NCBI RefSeq assembly: GCF_000632715.1
Contig: NZ_BAWO01000001.1
Span: 81,033-145,032, forward strand
Source: Parageobacillus caldoxylosilyticus NBRC 107762
Lineage (GTDB): Bacteria; Bacillota; Bacilli; Bacillales; Anoxybacillaceae
Direction: 5' to 3'
DNA length: 64,000 nucleotides
Positions 31,394 to 40,726 of this stretch are shown piece by piece. Numbering within the stretch: position 1 is the first letter of the stretch; the number at the start of each line of letters is the position of its first letter. The position numbers and the translations under genes were made by a program. The notes beneath the pieces are model-generated. The model was given only the letters and a program-made list of their open reading frames with translations. It was not told the origin of the DNA and searched no databases.

Positions 31394-32704
31394 TCATAAA
31401 ATTTTGCTTCCTTCATTTTTGAAATTTTGCTGTTTTAATTGTTCCAGCCGTTCATATACTTTCGCATAATATTTTTCTTCCCCGTGTTCTTTCGGCATAT
31501 AATATTTTACACCTGCCAACTCCTTCGGCAAATATTGCTGTGCTACCCAGCCGTTTGGATAATCGTGGGGATACCGATATCCTTTTCCGTGTCCAAGCAC
31601 GCTTGCCCCATGATAATGCGCATCTTTTAAATGATCGGGAATATCGCCGATCTTTCCGGCGCGCACATCGGCAATTGCCGCATCGAGCGCTTTATAGGCA
31701 GAGTTTGATTTCGCGCTTAAACATAGCTCAATCGTGACGACTGAAAGCGGAATTCTTGCCTCCGGGAGCCCTAACCGTTCTACCGCGTTGACCGCTGCTT
31801 GCACTTTCACTCCCATCATCGGATTGGCAAGCCCGATATCTTCATAGGCGATGACAAGCAATCTCCGGCAAACGGCTGCTAAATCCCCGCCCTCAAGCAA
31901 GCGTGCCAAATAATGAAGCGCCGCATCGACATCGCTGCCGCGCACGCTTTTTTGAAACGCCGATAGAAGCGAATAATGCACATCCCCGTTTTTATCATGG
32001 GTAAATCCCCGGTTTGCTGTACACTCTGCTATCGTCTCCTCTTTGACATAAATTTGCCCATTGACTTCCCGCGAAGCATAGACGACCGCTTCTAACAAAT
32101 TTAACGCAACGCGCGCATCTCCTCCGGACGCTTCAGCAATACGAAACAGCAGTTCTTCTTCGATCACAATGCGAAAGTTTCCTAATCCTCTGTCCGGATC
32201 TTGCAGCGCACGCCGTAAGAGGGCAACGATATCATCAGGCAAAAGGCGCTTCAATTGTTGAATTTGTCCGCAGCGGCTGCGGATCGCCGGATTTACTTCG
32301 TGAAACGGGTTTTCCGTCGTAGCGCCGATCAGCGTAATCAGGCCATTTTCCACGTGGGGAAGCAAATAGTCTTGCTGCGCCTTATTAAAACGGTGGATTT
32401 CATCGATGAATAAAATGACGTTGCCGATAAGCTTCGCCGTCTCCACTACTTCTTCGATATCCTTTTTTCCCGACGTCGTCGCATTAATGGCAAAAAACTC
32501 GCGCCCAGCCGTCCCGGCAATCGCATAGGCAAGCGATGTTTTTCCCGTCCCCGGCTCTCCGTACAGCAATAACGAAGGCACATACCCTTTTTGAATCATT
32601 TTGTACAAAGCGGTATGCGGCCCAATAATATGTTTTTGCCCGACGATCTCGTCAATATTCCGCGGTCTCATGCGGACAGCAAGCGGTTCCGCCGTAAAAA
32701 GCAT
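31394..32704 (-). CDS. rarA: Replication-associated recombination protein RarA (YrvN)
   Basis: RarA is an AAA+ ATPase related to clamp loaders that acts at stalled forks. The 436-aa sequence begins LAVRMRPRNIDEIVGQKHIIG. Walker A is GEPGTGKTSLAY (49-58), Walker [15 protein letters not shown] (Asp101), sensor 1 LIGATTENPFHEVNPAIRSRC, and the C-terminal tetramerisation/MgsA domain contains DIGLANPMMGVKVQAAVNAVERLGLPEARIPL and GHGKGYRYPHDYPNGWVAQQYLP. ATG at 32704 follows GGAGGG. Start and length fit the family. Confidence 0.94.
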   Translation of the reverse strand: MLFTAEPLAVRMRPRNIDEIVGQKHIIGPHTALYKMIQKGYVPSLLLYGEPGTGKTSLAYAIAGTAGREFFAINATTSGKKDIEEVVETAKLIGNVILFIDEIHRFNKAQQDYLLPHVENGLITLIGATTENPFHEVNPAIRSRCGQIQQLKRLLPDDIVALLRRALQDPDRGLGNFRIVIEEELLFRIAEASGGDARVALNLLEAVVYASREVNGQIYVKEETIAECTANRGFTHDKNGDVHYSLLSAFQKSVRGSDVDAALHYLARLLEGGDLAAVCRRLLVIAYEDIGLANPMMGVKVQAAVNAVERLGLPEARIPLSVVTIELCLSAKSNSAYKALDAAIADVRAGKIGDIPDHLKDAHYHGASVLGHGKGYRYPHDYPNGWVAQQYLPKELAGVKYYMPKEHGEEKYYAKVYERLEQLKQQNFKNEGSKIL

Positions 32705-32742
32705 AAAACGATCCCTCCGCTTATGAAAAGTATCGTTGTTCT

Positions 32743-33636
32743 TTAGCCGGCAGAGAACTTCTGCCTATCGAAATAGCGCTCTATTGCCGCCTTTAATTCA
32801 TTGTATAAAGGCAAATCCCATTTCTCTAAATAAAGCAGCAGCGCATCCACCATAAACGGCCGTGCTTCTTCTCCTTTTTTCATCTCCAGTTTTAATGTTT
32901 CTAACGAGTAGCGTACATCCTCTTCCATTTCTCCATTAATCGGCACAGCGGCGATCATATGGTCAAGATAGGCGAGAATTTGTTTCTGCCTCTCCTGTTG
33001 ATCGGTTTGCTCCGCGGAAAGATAATCGTGCATCGTTTCTATCGTTAATAACGGTTCTTCTTGTCCGGTCATGCTAGCCACTAGCGCATCGAGCCGCCGA
33101 AGCAAAAACGGCGCCATCTTGGCTAAAGGCAGCTGTTTTCGGTCAATCGCCATATAAAACAAATATTCTTTGAGCATTCCGTTAAGCATCGTCGCACAAT
33201 CCAGCGAAAAACGGCGCACTTTTTCTCCGTATATTTCTTCGATGGCCCGGCGATACCAGTTGAGCATTTTCGCACGAATGCGAAACACGAGCCGATGAAC
33301 TTCATCATTGACTTTTACCGTTTGTTCGCCCATATGCATTTGGACTAGCTCTTTATGACGGTAAAATTCCTCGATTTGCACAGACAGCTGTTTTTCAAAT
33401 TTTTCCCGTGCTGACAATGCGGCATCATCGGCAATATCTTTCATTTTGTGAAAGAGAACGTCATAGTAATAACGCAAAATCGACACCGCAATTTCTTCCT
33501 TCGATTTAAAGTAATTATAAATTGAACCTTTCGCTATCCCGCTCTGCTCGGCAATTTCTTGCATCGATGTAGCATAATAGCCTTTCTGCGCAAACAGCTT
33601 CATTGCCGCCTGAATAATTTCTTCTTTCCGGTTCAA
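32743..33636 (-). CDS. TetR/AcrR family transcriptional regulator
   Basis: An N-terminal TetR HTH (EIIQAAMKLFAQKGYYATSMQEIAEQSGIAKGSIYNYFKSKEEI, residues 5-48) is followed by a long alpha-helical ligand/dimer region. At 297 aa it is longer than the usual 190-220. The start is TTG at 33636 after AAGGAGG. It follows the RND pump gene on the same strand, separated by a hairpin, and probably controls the pump and itself; no operator could be confirmed. An AT-rich stretch with ATTATAATA upstream is a possible promoter region. The specific ligand is unknown. Confidence 0.85.
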   Translation of the reverse strand: MNRKEEIIQAAMKLFAQKGYYATSMQEIAEQSGIAKGSIYNYFKSKEEIAVSILRYYYDVLFHKMKDIADDAALSAREKFEKQLSVQIEEFYRHKELVQMHMGEQTVKVNDEVHRLVFRIRAKMLNWYRRAIEEIYGEKVRRFSLDCATMLNGMLKEYLFYMAIDRKQLPLAKMAPFLLRRLDALVASMTGQEEPLLTIETMHDYLSAEQTDQQERQKQILAYLDHMIAAVPINGEMEEDVRYSLETLKLEMKKGEEARPFMVDALLLYLEKWDLPLYNELKAAIERYFDRQKFSAG

Positions 33637-33704
33637 TGTTTTCTCCTTCCTTATTCTTGTTTATGATTATTATAATAGATTCTTTTTTGGGAAAAAACGA
33701 AACA

Positions 33705-33740
33705 AAAACGATGGATGGCCCGTTGCAACATGGGCCATCC
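33705..33740 (-). terminator. Terminator after the RND pump gene
   Basis: GGATGGCCC (33713-33721) and GGGCCATCC (33732-33740), nine-bp GC-rich stem, followed on the minus strand by ATCGTTTTTG. Read-through into the TetR gene is possible because the U-tract is interrupted. Confidence 0.65.
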
Positions 33741-33746
33741 TTCCAT

Positions 33747-36700
33747 TTACTGTTTCATCCGTTCTGCCTTCGCTTGGCGAATAAAGAATAACTCATACAT
33801 CACAGGAATGAGAATAAGCGTTAACAAAGTGGAAGAAGTAAGACCGCCGATCACGGTAATCGCCAATCCTTTGGAAATCAATGTTCCGGACTCGCTCGTC
33901 AGCGCCAATGGAATCAGCGCTGTCACCGTTGCAAATGCAGTCATTAAAATCGGCCGCAGCCGTGTTTTGCCTGCTTCCATAATCGCGGCGCGAATCGTCA
34001 TTCCTTTTTGTTCACGATTTTGTCCAATGCGGTCGACAAGAACGATGGCGTTGGTCGTGACAATTCCAATTAGCATTAATAGCCCGATCATGACACTGAT
34101 GGACAGCGGCTCTTTTGCGATATATAAGCCAAGAAGCGAGCCGATCGGCACGAAAATAAGCGAAGACAGAATGACAAACGGGATGCGCGCTTTTCCGAAT
34201 GTGACAAGCATCGTAATATAGACAAGGCCAATGGCAATGAGCATCGCAATGCCAAGCTCCTGGAACGTTTGCATCGTCTCATCGCTGCCGCCCCCTCCCT
34301 CTAATGACACATCATCTGGAAGGTTCAGATCATTTTTCACATGGCGAATGACATCATTGGTGACTTTTTGGATGTTATCGCCAACGATTTGCGCGGATAC
34401 ACGGGCAAACACTTTTCCATTCAGTTTTTGAATTGATGTATACGTATCTACCTCGTTGACAGACGCCAGCTCAGAGACAGGAACAAGTCCTCTCTTTGTA
34501 AAAATCATCGTATTTTTCAGTTCATCTACCGATTGAAGATGTTGATTGTACGATAATTGAACGGTCCGCTCTTTTCCGTTTAGCGTTAATGCTCCGACCT
34601 CCACCGGCTTCGTGGCGTCGGCAATCGTTCCTAAAATTTGAAATCCAGAAACGCCATAAGCGGCCGCTTTTTCCGGGTCGATATCGACGACGATTTGTTT
34701 TTGCTTATCGGCGAAGTTGTTCGTTACATCTTTCAAATCATGGCGTTTATTTAAATAGGTTTCTACTTGTTTTGCTGCTTTTTGCAAGGAAGATAAATTG
34801 TTGGAATACAAATCAATATCGACATTGTTATTGGTCGGCGGACCGCCGCTCTCCATCTCGCGCACGCCGAACTTTGTCCCGGGTGCTTTTTCATTGACGA
34901 TTTGTTCCATCTTTTTCTCTAGCTTTTTGATTAATGGCGCAACAGCAACATCTTCTTTTAAATTAATAAAATAGTTTGCCTGGTTTTGACGTTTTAGTCC
35001 GCTGCGATAATCACGGCTGCCAACGGCTGCGGTGACGTTTTTAATTTCTTTCTGCTTGACAAACATATTTTCTAATGCTAATGATACATCATTTGTTTTT
35101 TCCAGCGACGTTGAAGACGGGAGTTCAATGCTGGCGACCAACGTTTTTTGCTCTTCATTTGGCAAAAAAGTAAACCCTAGCGCCGGAGCGAGTGCAAATG
35201 AACCGACAAGCAATACCACCGATAGCAGCAAAACAAGCGCTTTATGGCGAAGCGCCCAGGCAATGACGCGTCCGTAAACACGCTGCAGCGCTCCTTCTTT
35301 TTCTTCCGGCGGAACTTTTTTAAAGGAGAATTTCGCCAAAATCGGCACAACCGTAACGGCAACAACCAAAGAAACCAACAGCGCGAACACAATGGTTAAA
35401 GCAAACGGCAGGAAAAATTCGCCGGTAATTCCGCCGACAAAGCCGAGCGGCAAAAAGACAACCACTGTCGTAATCGTCGAAGAGGTAATGGCTTTTAGTA
35501 TCTCTCTCGTCGAATCTTGAATGAGTTCATCCGTTATTCCCGTTTTCGCCTTGCGCACACGGCGAAAAATATTTTCAATGACGACAATGCTGTCATCGAC
35601 GACGCGCCCTACTGCTACGGCCATCCCTCCAAGCGTCATCACATTTAAAGAAATATCCATTCGATTGAGAAAAATGGAAGCGACCAATAGCGAAAGCGGA
35701 ATGGACACGATCGCGATGACCGTCGCGCGCACATTGCGCAAAAAGAGAAGCACCGCAACCGAAGCGAACAGCGCCCCGAGCAATCCTTCCCGGACGAGCG
35801 ATTCGACCGATTTTTTAATTCCTTCCGCCGAATCAAAACCGATGGTGTAATCGAATTTGTCCTTATACGAATCCAATACTTTGGTCACTTTGTCCGCCAC
35901 TTCTACCGTGTTCGCGTCTTGCTTTTTCGTTACTGCCATCGATAGCGCTTCTTTCAAGTTATAGCGCGTAAACTCGGCCCGATCGGCAACCGTTTCGATG
36001 CTGGCGATGTCTTTTAACTTAATCGCTGGCTTTGCTTGCGCCGCAGCAGGCATGGATTGCAGCACCGGCGATGTCAGCGCCATATTTTCCAGCTCTTTCA
36101 CCGTTTCTAGCTTTTCCTGCACACGAACCGGAATTTGCAGCGTATCGGTATGAACATTGCCGGCTGGGAAAGACATGTATTTTTCGTTGATTTGATCTTT
36201 AATCTGTGTCAGCGTCAATCCTGCCTGCAGCGCTTTTTGCTTATCGACAGTAATTTTTATAATTTCCTCCTTCTCCCCGCCGACAGAGATGGAGTTAATT
36301 CCATCAATTTTATTTAACTCAGGAATAACTTCTGTTTCTAATATGTTTTGCAAATCCACATCTTTCTTGGCAAATAAAGAAATATTAAAAATAGGAATCG
36401 TTCCAAATGAAAACCGGTTGACTTTCGTCTCCACATTTTCCGGAAGATCCGTGTCTTTTATTAATGTGTCAACTTGCCGTTCCACTTCCTCCATATCGGT
36501 ATGAAACGGAAACTCGAGATTAATAACGGCCATGCTTTCATACGAAGAACTTTGCATGTTCTTTAGCCCTTCAAGCGATTTGAATTTTTCCTCCAGCTTC
36601 GCCGTTACTTGATCGTTTATATCTTGCGGCGACGCCCCCGGATAAACGATTTCAATCGATAATTGCGGAAACTCAATGTTTGGAAGCAAATCGACTTTCA

Positions 36701-36797
36701 GGGATGAAAACGAGTATGCTCCTAAAATAATCAGCAAAAAAGAAATAATGAATACGGCGACTGCATTTTTTAGGCTAAATCTTGTTAAAAAATTCAT
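33747..36797 (-). CDS. RND-family efflux permease (SwrC/YerP type)
   Basis: A 1016-aa proton-driven RND transporter. One N-terminal helix, a large extracytoplasmic porter domain (about residues 40-330), six helices with the proton-relay motif GGMAVAVGRVVDDSIVVIENI, a second porter domain (about 560-850), and a second helix block with VLVDRIGQNREQKG are visible. It resembles B. subtilis SwrC, which exports surfactin and aids swarming; the substrate here is not deducible. As usual in Gram-positives there is no adjacent membrane-fusion or outer-membrane partner gene. ATG at 36797 follows GAGGTGG. Confidence 0.88.
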   Translation of the reverse strand: MNFLTRFSLKNAVAVFIISFLLIILGAYSFSSLKVDLLPNIEFPQLSIEIVYPGASPQDINDQVTAKLEEKFKSLEGLKNMQSSSYESMAVINLEFPFHTDMEEVERQVDTLIKDTDLPENVETKVNRFSFGTIPIFNISLFAKKDVDLQNILETEVIPELNKIDGINSISVGGEKEEIIKITVDKQKALQAGLTLTQIKDQINEKYMSFPAGNVHTDTLQIPVRVQEKLETVKELENMALTSPVLQSMPAAAQAKPAIKLKDIASIETVADRAEFTRYNLKEALSMAVTKKQDANTVEVADKVTKVLDSYKDKFDYTIGFDSAEGIKKSVESLVREGLLGALFASVAVLLFLRNVRATVIAIVSIPLSLLVASIFLNRMDISLNVMTLGGMAVAVGRVVDDSIVVIENIFRRVRKAKTGITDELIQDSTREILKAITSSTITTVVVFLPLGFVGGITGEFFLPFALTIVFALLVSLVVAVTVVPILAKFSFKKVPPEEKEGALQRVYGRVIAWALRHKALVLLLSVVLLVGSFALAPALGFTFLPNEEQKTLVASIELPSSTSLEKTNDVSLALENMFVKQKEIKNVTAAVGSRDYRSGLKRQNQANYFINLKEDVAVAPLIKKLEKKMEQIVNEKAPGTKFGVREMESGGPPTNNNVDIDLYSNNLSSLQKAAKQVETYLNKRHDLKDVTNNFADKQKQIVVDIDPEKAAAYGVSGFQILGTIADATKPVEVGALTLNGKERTVQLSYNQHLQSVDELKNTMIFTKRGLVPVSELASVNEVDTYTSIQKLNGKVFARVSAQIVGDNIQKVTNDVIRHVKNDLNLPDDVSLEGGGGSDETMQTFQELGIAMLIAIGLVYITMLVTFGKARIPFVILSSLIFVPIGSLLGLYIAKEPLSISVMIGLLMLIGIVTTNAIVLVDRIGQNREQKGMTIRAAIMEAGKTRLRPILMTAFATVTALIPLALTSESGTLISKGLAITVIGGLTSSTLLTLILIPVMYELFFIRQAKAERMKQ

Positions 36798-36893
36798 CCT
36801 TCCACCTCTTTCCCGTCGTCATTTCTAACCAATTGTTCATAGTTTTTTGCAACCGACTGGTCGTAATAAATATAGGCCCATTATAAAAGATTA

Positions 36894-36941
36894 TTGGCAA
36901 ACTTTCAATGAAATAAAAAATATAAAGTTTAAATTTGCCAA
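36894..36941. repeat. Widely spaced inverted repeat between the RND pump and rsfA
   Basis: TTGGCAAA (36894-36901) and TTTGCCAA (36934-36941) are perfect inverted copies 32 bases apart in the divergent control region, with CTTT/AAAG adjoining. They may be two half-sites of an operator; no regulator can be named. Confidence 0.4.
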
Positions 36942-36956
36942 CAAGAGGAAAAACTA
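36927..36956 (+). promoter_or_regulatory. Tentative forespore (sigma-F-like) promoter of rsfA
   Basis: GTTTA (36927-36931), then exactly 15 bases, then GGAAAAACTA (36947-36956) approximate the sigma-F pattern GYWTA-N15-GGHRAHHTR with mismatches near the end. RsfA is a sigma-F target in B. subtilis, which is the main support. Confidence 0.3.
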
Positions 36957-36991
36957 TCATCTATCTAAATTTATTTGCGGGGTGTGACAAC

Positions 36992-37642
36992 ATGAAAACA
37001 AGACAAGACGCCTGGTCTCACGAGGAAGATGTCGTGTTGGCGGAAACGGTGCTACGATATATTCGCGAGGGGGGAACGCAGCTTGCCGCATTTGAAGAAG
37101 TCGGCAACCGCTTGAACCGGACAGCGGCCGCATGCGGGTTCCGCTGGAACGCCGAAGTTCGGAAACGATATGTTGAAGCGATTGAACTGGCGAAAAAACA
37201 GCGCAAAGAGCGGAAGCGCGCGCTAGAAATGGCCAAAAAACTCCAAAAAGAAAACAACGCAGCAACGTTGCTTCCATCATCAGAAAACATTTCTTATCAA
37301 GGATCGTCGCCATTTCTCCCTGCTTCGACGCTCACCCTTGAGCAATGCATCGCTTTTTTGCAAACGTTAAAACACGACTACGAACAGGTCGAAGCAATGA
37401 AAAAAGAAAATGAACGATTAAAACAAGAACAGGTACAGCTGCAAAAACAGCGGGAAGAATTACAACAAAAATTGGAGCGCCTCGAAGCACAGCAATCCAC
37501 TATTCAAGAAGATTATGAGGCATTAGTAAAAATTATGGAGCGTGCCCGTAAACTCGTGTTGGAAGAAGAGTACGGAGTGCCGCCAGCCCATATTTTCCGC
37601 ATGGATAAAAACGGAAATTTGGAACATATTGCCCGTTCTTAA
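36992..37642 (+). CDS. rsfA: RsfA, prespore-specific transcriptional regulator
   Basis: RsfA modulates sigma-F-dependent genes in the forespore. The 216-aa product has a Myb/SANT-like N-terminal domain (KTRQDAWSHEEDVVLAETVLRYIREGG, then FEEVGNRLNRTAAACGFRWNAEVRKRY), a basic stretch, and a long coiled coil (about residues 125-195) of charged Glu/Gln/Lys. ATG at 36992 follows GGGGTGTG; an upstream in-frame start lies within the promoter region and is rejected. It is transcribed opposite to the RND gene and ends at a strong terminator. Confidence 0.9.
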   Translation: MKTRQDAWSHEEDVVLAETVLRYIREGGTQLAAFEEVGNRLNRTAAACGFRWNAEVRKRYVEAIELAKKQRKERKRALEMAKKLQKENNAATLLPSSENISYQGSSPFLPASTLTLEQCIAFLQTLKHDYEQVEAMKKENERLKQEQVQLQKQREELQQKLERLEAQQSTIQEDYEALVKIMERARKLVLEEEYGVPPAHIFRMDKNGNLEHIARS

Positions 37643-37678
37643 AAAAACGTCGCAGCCCATAGTCTGCGACGTTTTTCA
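37643..37678 (+). terminator. Terminator of rsfA
   Basis: A perfect 13-bp stem AAAAACGTCGCAG (37643-37655) with CTGCGACGTTTTT (37664-37676), eight-base loop and T-run; begins immediately after the stop codon. Confidence 0.88.
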
Positions 37679-37730
37679 CATATTTACCGAGAAGTCTCCC
37701 ACCTCTTAACAGAGTGTAGATGGGAGAGGT

Positions 37731-38495
37731 TCATTCTTCTCCAACCCGATAAATTTTGATGTCTTTTAAAAGTTCCCGCACGACGTATGACGCCATGATC
37801 AATCCGGCCACCGACGGCACAAACGCGTTGGAAGACGGCGGCATTTGCGCTTTGCGGATCGGCGACTGGTCATTGCCTACGACTTTGCGGACATCTTCGC
37901 GAATAATAATCGGCTTTTCATCAGAAAATACGACAGGAATCCCGCGACGAATGCCTTCTTTGCGCAATTTGGCACGGATGACTTTCGCGATCGGATCCGT
38001 GTGCGTTTTCGAGATATCGGCGATGCGGAAACGCGTCGGATCCATTTTGTTGGCGGCGCCCATGCTAGAAATAATCGGAATATTGCGCTTTAAACATTCC
38101 TTCATTAAATGCACTTTATAAATAATCGTATCAGAAGCGTCAATGACAAAATCAAGATCATAGCTGAAAAATTGCTCATATGTTTCTTCTGTATAAAACA
38201 TTTGCAGCGCAATCACTTCGCATTCCGGATTAATATCGGCGATGCGTTCTTTCATCAATTCGACTTTCGGACGGCCGATCGTCGAAAGAAGCGCATGAAT
38301 CTGCCGGTTGATATTCGTAATATCGACATTGTCCCGATCGACAAGAACGAGCCGTCCGATGCCGGAACGAGCCAGCGCTTCCACCGCAAAAGAGCCGACC
38401 CCACCGACGCCGAGAACAGCCACTGTTGCTTGTTTTAATTTTTCCAGCCCTTCTTTGCCGATTGCCAATTCGTTGCGTGAAAATTGATGTAGCAT
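37731..38495 (-). CDS. tcdA: tRNA threonylcarbamoyladenosine dehydratase TcdA (YrvM)
   Basis: TcdA is an E1-like ATPase that cyclises t6A37 of tRNA to ct6A. The 254-aa protein has the ThiF/MoeB Rossmann motif VAVLGVGGVGSFAVEALARSG, VDRDNVDITNINRQIHA, DASDTIIYKVHLMKECL and a C-terminal NAFVPSVAGLIMASYVV. It lacks a long C-terminal sulfur-transfer domain, as expected for TcdA. ATG at 38495, six bases after GGAGAGG. Followed, in the minus direction, by no obvious operon partner; 6S RNA lies upstream. Confidence 0.9.
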   Translation of the reverse strand: MLHQFSRNELAIGKEGLEKLKQATVAVLGVGGVGSFAVEALARSGIGRLVLVDRDNVDITNINRQIHALLSTIGRPKVELMKERIADINPECEVIALQMFYTEETYEQFFSYDLDFVIDASDTIIYKVHLMKECLKRNIPIISSMGAANKMDPTRFRIADISKTHTDPIAKVIRAKLRKEGIRRGIPVVFSDEKPIIIREDVRKVVGNDQSPIRKAQMPPSSNAFVPSVAGLIMASYVVRELLKDIKIYRVGEE

Positions 38496-38593
38496 CAATA
38501 TCCTCTCCGTTGCTTTATTGTAATTTCCATACCGTTTTTTATCCTACAATAATCGGCGCTTTATTTTCAATCACATTTTTATGCCAGCAAAAA

Positions 38594-38628
38594 CAAAACC
38601 CTATGTAAAGGGCAGCCTTTACATAGGG
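38594..38628 (-). terminator. Terminator downstream of 6S RNA
   Basis: CCCTATGTAAAG (38599-38610) and CTTTACATAGGG (38617-38628) form a perfect 12-bp stem. Minus-strand T-run follows (TTTTGTTTTT). Confidence 0.85.
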
Positions 38629-38664
38629 AAGTAGCCTGGCATATGTAGCAAAATTTCAGCTGTC

Positions 38665-38854
38665 AGTCCCAATCGTGCCGTCGATGCCTTCGTTTTGAAC
38701 CCGCTCCCAAGCAGGTGGGTGCCCTGTCCCAAGGTTTGCACTTCCTCGTACGGGGAGGCATGTACGCCGCTTGGAAACCCCGGGCTCCCGTATAACTTAT
38801 TGTTCGGTCAAAACAATAGGTTATACGACGAACACATCAGGACTATTTCTATTT
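38665..38854 (-). ncRNA. ssrS: 6S RNA (bsrA/ssrS type)
   Basis: 6S RNA binds sigma-A RNA polymerase as a promoter mimic. This gene-free stretch between aspS and tcdA (yrvM) is where B. subtilis encodes 6S-1 (bsrA). On the minus strand the 5' sequence AGTCCTGATGTGTTCGTCG (38826-38844) pairs with CGACGGCACGATTGGGACT (38665-38683), giving the long closing stem. Inner imperfect helices such as GTTATAC/GTATAAC bracket a central bubble. A promoter (38861-38889) and strong terminator (38594-38628) flank it. Exact ends are uncertain by several bases. Confidence 0.85.
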
Positions 38855-38860
38855 GCTTTT

Positions 38861-38889
38861 ATTGTATCACAGATTTGGTCGCTTGTGAA
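38861..38889 (-). promoter_or_regulatory. Sigma-A promoter of 6S RNA
   Basis: Minus-strand TTCACA (38884-38889), 17 bases, TACAAT (38861-38866). It predicts a transcript start near 38854, about ten bases before the closing stem. Confidence 0.6.
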
Positions 38890-38937
38890 CCTCCCCGCCC
38901 ACATACTTTTGGGGAATAAAGGACGATAGGAACCTGC

Positions 38938-40713
38938 TTACTCTTCTTTTTTCCATTGAACCGCTAAATGCAATTCTTCTAGCTGCTGCTTGCTGACTGG
39001 ACTCGGTGCTTCGGTGAGCAGGCAGCTGGCGCTCGCCGTTTTTGGAAACGCGATCGTATCACGCAAGTTGGACCGTCCCGCAAGCAGCATGACAAGCCGG
39101 TCTAAGCCAAGCGCGATGCCGCCATGCGGCGGGGTGCCGTATTCAAACGCTTCCAGCAGGAAGCCAAACTGCGCGCGTGCTTCTTCTTCGGTAAATCCCA
39201 AGGCGCGGAACATCTTTTCTTGTACGTCGCGCTCAAAAATCCGCATCGATCCGCCGCCAAGCTCATAGCCGTTAAGAACAAGATCATATGCCTGTGCTCT
39301 TACCTTTTCTGGATTTGTTTCAAGCGCTGGCAAGTCTTCCCGTACCGGCATCGTAAATGGATGATGTGCCGCATAGTAACGCCCTTCTTCCTCGTCATAC
39401 TCTAACAGCGGCCAGTCCGTAATCCAAAGGAAATGAAGCTTTGTGTCATCAATTAAATTTAAATCTTTGCCAAGCTTCAGCCGCAGGGCGCCAAGCGCAT
39501 CGGCAACCACCGCTTTTTTATCGGCGACAAACAGCAATAAATCTCCTTCTTCCGCCTCGAGCGTTTGAACGAGTCCTGCTTGCTCTTCTTCGGTGAAAAA
39601 TTTCGCAATCGGCCCTTTCAACCCGTCTGCTTCCACTTTCAGCCAAGCCAGCCCTTTTGCGCCGTAGCGGGCGACAAACTCGGCCAACGCATCAATATCC
39701 TTGCGGGAATACCGATCTGCCGCGCCTTTTGCATTGATCGCCTTTACTTGTCCGCCGTTGGCAACAGCGCCGGCAAATACTTTAAAGGAAGAGTTCTTCA
39801 CTATTTCCGATACATCGACAAGCTCTAAACCGAAACGCGTATCCGGCTTGTCTGAACCGTAACGGCTCATCGCCTCGTCATACGACATGCGCGGAAACGG
39901 AAGGGAAACATCGATTCCTTTCGTTACTTTTACAACGTGGGCCATCATACGTTCCGTTAAGTCCATAATCTCTTCTTGGCTCATAAACGATGTTTCGATA
40001 TCGATCTGCGTAAACTCCGGCTGCCGGTCAGCGCGCAAATCTTCATCGCGGAAGCAGCGGGCAATTTGATAATACCGTTCAAATCCCGCAACCATTAACA
40101 GCTGCTTAAATATTTGCGGCGACTGCGGCAGCGCATAAAATTCGCCTGGATGAACGCGGCTTGGCACTAAATAGTCCCTTGCCCCTTCCGGCGTGCTTTT
40201 CGTTAACATCGGCGTTTCCACTTCCAAAAAACCTTCGCCGTCTAAAAAGTCGCGAACCGCTTTCGTCACACGGTGGCGAAGCTGCAGCGTACGGAACATC
40301 ACCGGGCGGCGCAAATCTAAATAGCGATACTTCAAACGCACTTCTTCAGCAACGTCTGTTTGGTCAGAAATAATAAACGGCGGTGTTTTCGCTTCATTAA
40401 TGATGGTGATCTGTTCGGCTTGAACTTCAATTTTTCCTGTTGGAAGATTTGGATTGATCGTTCCTTCTTCCCGGGCCACAACAGTTCCCTCGACGCTTAA
40501 CACATATTCATTCCGCACTTTTTCAGCAACATGCAGCGCTTCCTGCGACACCTCTGGGCTGAAGACGACTTGCACGATGCCTGTGCGGTCGCGAAGGTCA
40601 ATGAAAATCAGTCCGCCAAGGTCGCGGCGTTTTTGCACCCAGCCTTTGAGCACGACTTTCTCGCCAATCGCTTTTTCCGTGATTTCCCCGCAATAATAGG
40701 TCCTGCCAAACAT
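38938..40713 (-). CDS. aspS: Aspartyl-tRNA synthetase
   Basis: Charges tRNA-Asp. The 591-aa bacterial-type enzyme has the N-terminal OB anticodon-binding domain ([32 protein letters not shown]). The class II core holds motif 2 ([25 protein letters not shown]) and motif 3 ([27 protein letters not shown]), and the GAD insertion domain lies between them (about residues 290-420). Full length. The hisS gene is 13 bases upstream on the same strand, so both are under the histidine T-box. Confidence 0.97.
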   Translation of the reverse strand: MFGRTYYCGEITEKAIGEKVVLKGWVQKRRDLGGLIFIDLRDRTGIVQVVFSPEVSQEALHVAEKVRNEYVLSVEGTVVAREEGTINPNLPTGKIEVQAEQITIINEAKTPPFIISDQTDVAEEVRLKYRYLDLRRPVMFRTLQLRHRVTKAVRDFLDGEGFLEVETPMLTKSTPEGARDYLVPSRVHPGEFYALPQSPQIFKQLLMVAGFERYYQIARCFRDEDLRADRQPEFTQIDIETSFMSQEEIMDLTERMMAHVVKVTKGIDVSLPFPRMSYDEAMSRYGSDKPDTRFGLELVDVSEIVKNSSFKVFAGAVANGGQVKAINAKGAADRYSRKDIDALAEFVARYGAKGLAWLKVEADGLKGPIAKFFTEEEQAGLVQTLEAEEGDLLLFVADKKAVVADALGALRLKLGKDLNLIDDTKLHFLWITDWPLLEYDEEEGRYYAAHHPFTMPVREDLPALETNPEKVRAQAYDLVLNGYELGGGSMRIFERDVQEKMFRALGFTEEEARAQFGFLLEAFEYGTPPHGGIALGLDRLVMLLAGRSNLRDTIAFPKTASASCLLTEAPSPVSKQQLEELHLAVQWKKEE

Positions 40714-40726
40714 GCTGATGCCCCCC

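Noticed and set aside
36935..36991. N-terminal extension of RsfA
   Set aside because: It runs through the putative promoter region, while GGGGTGTG precedes the ATG at 36992, where homologues start.
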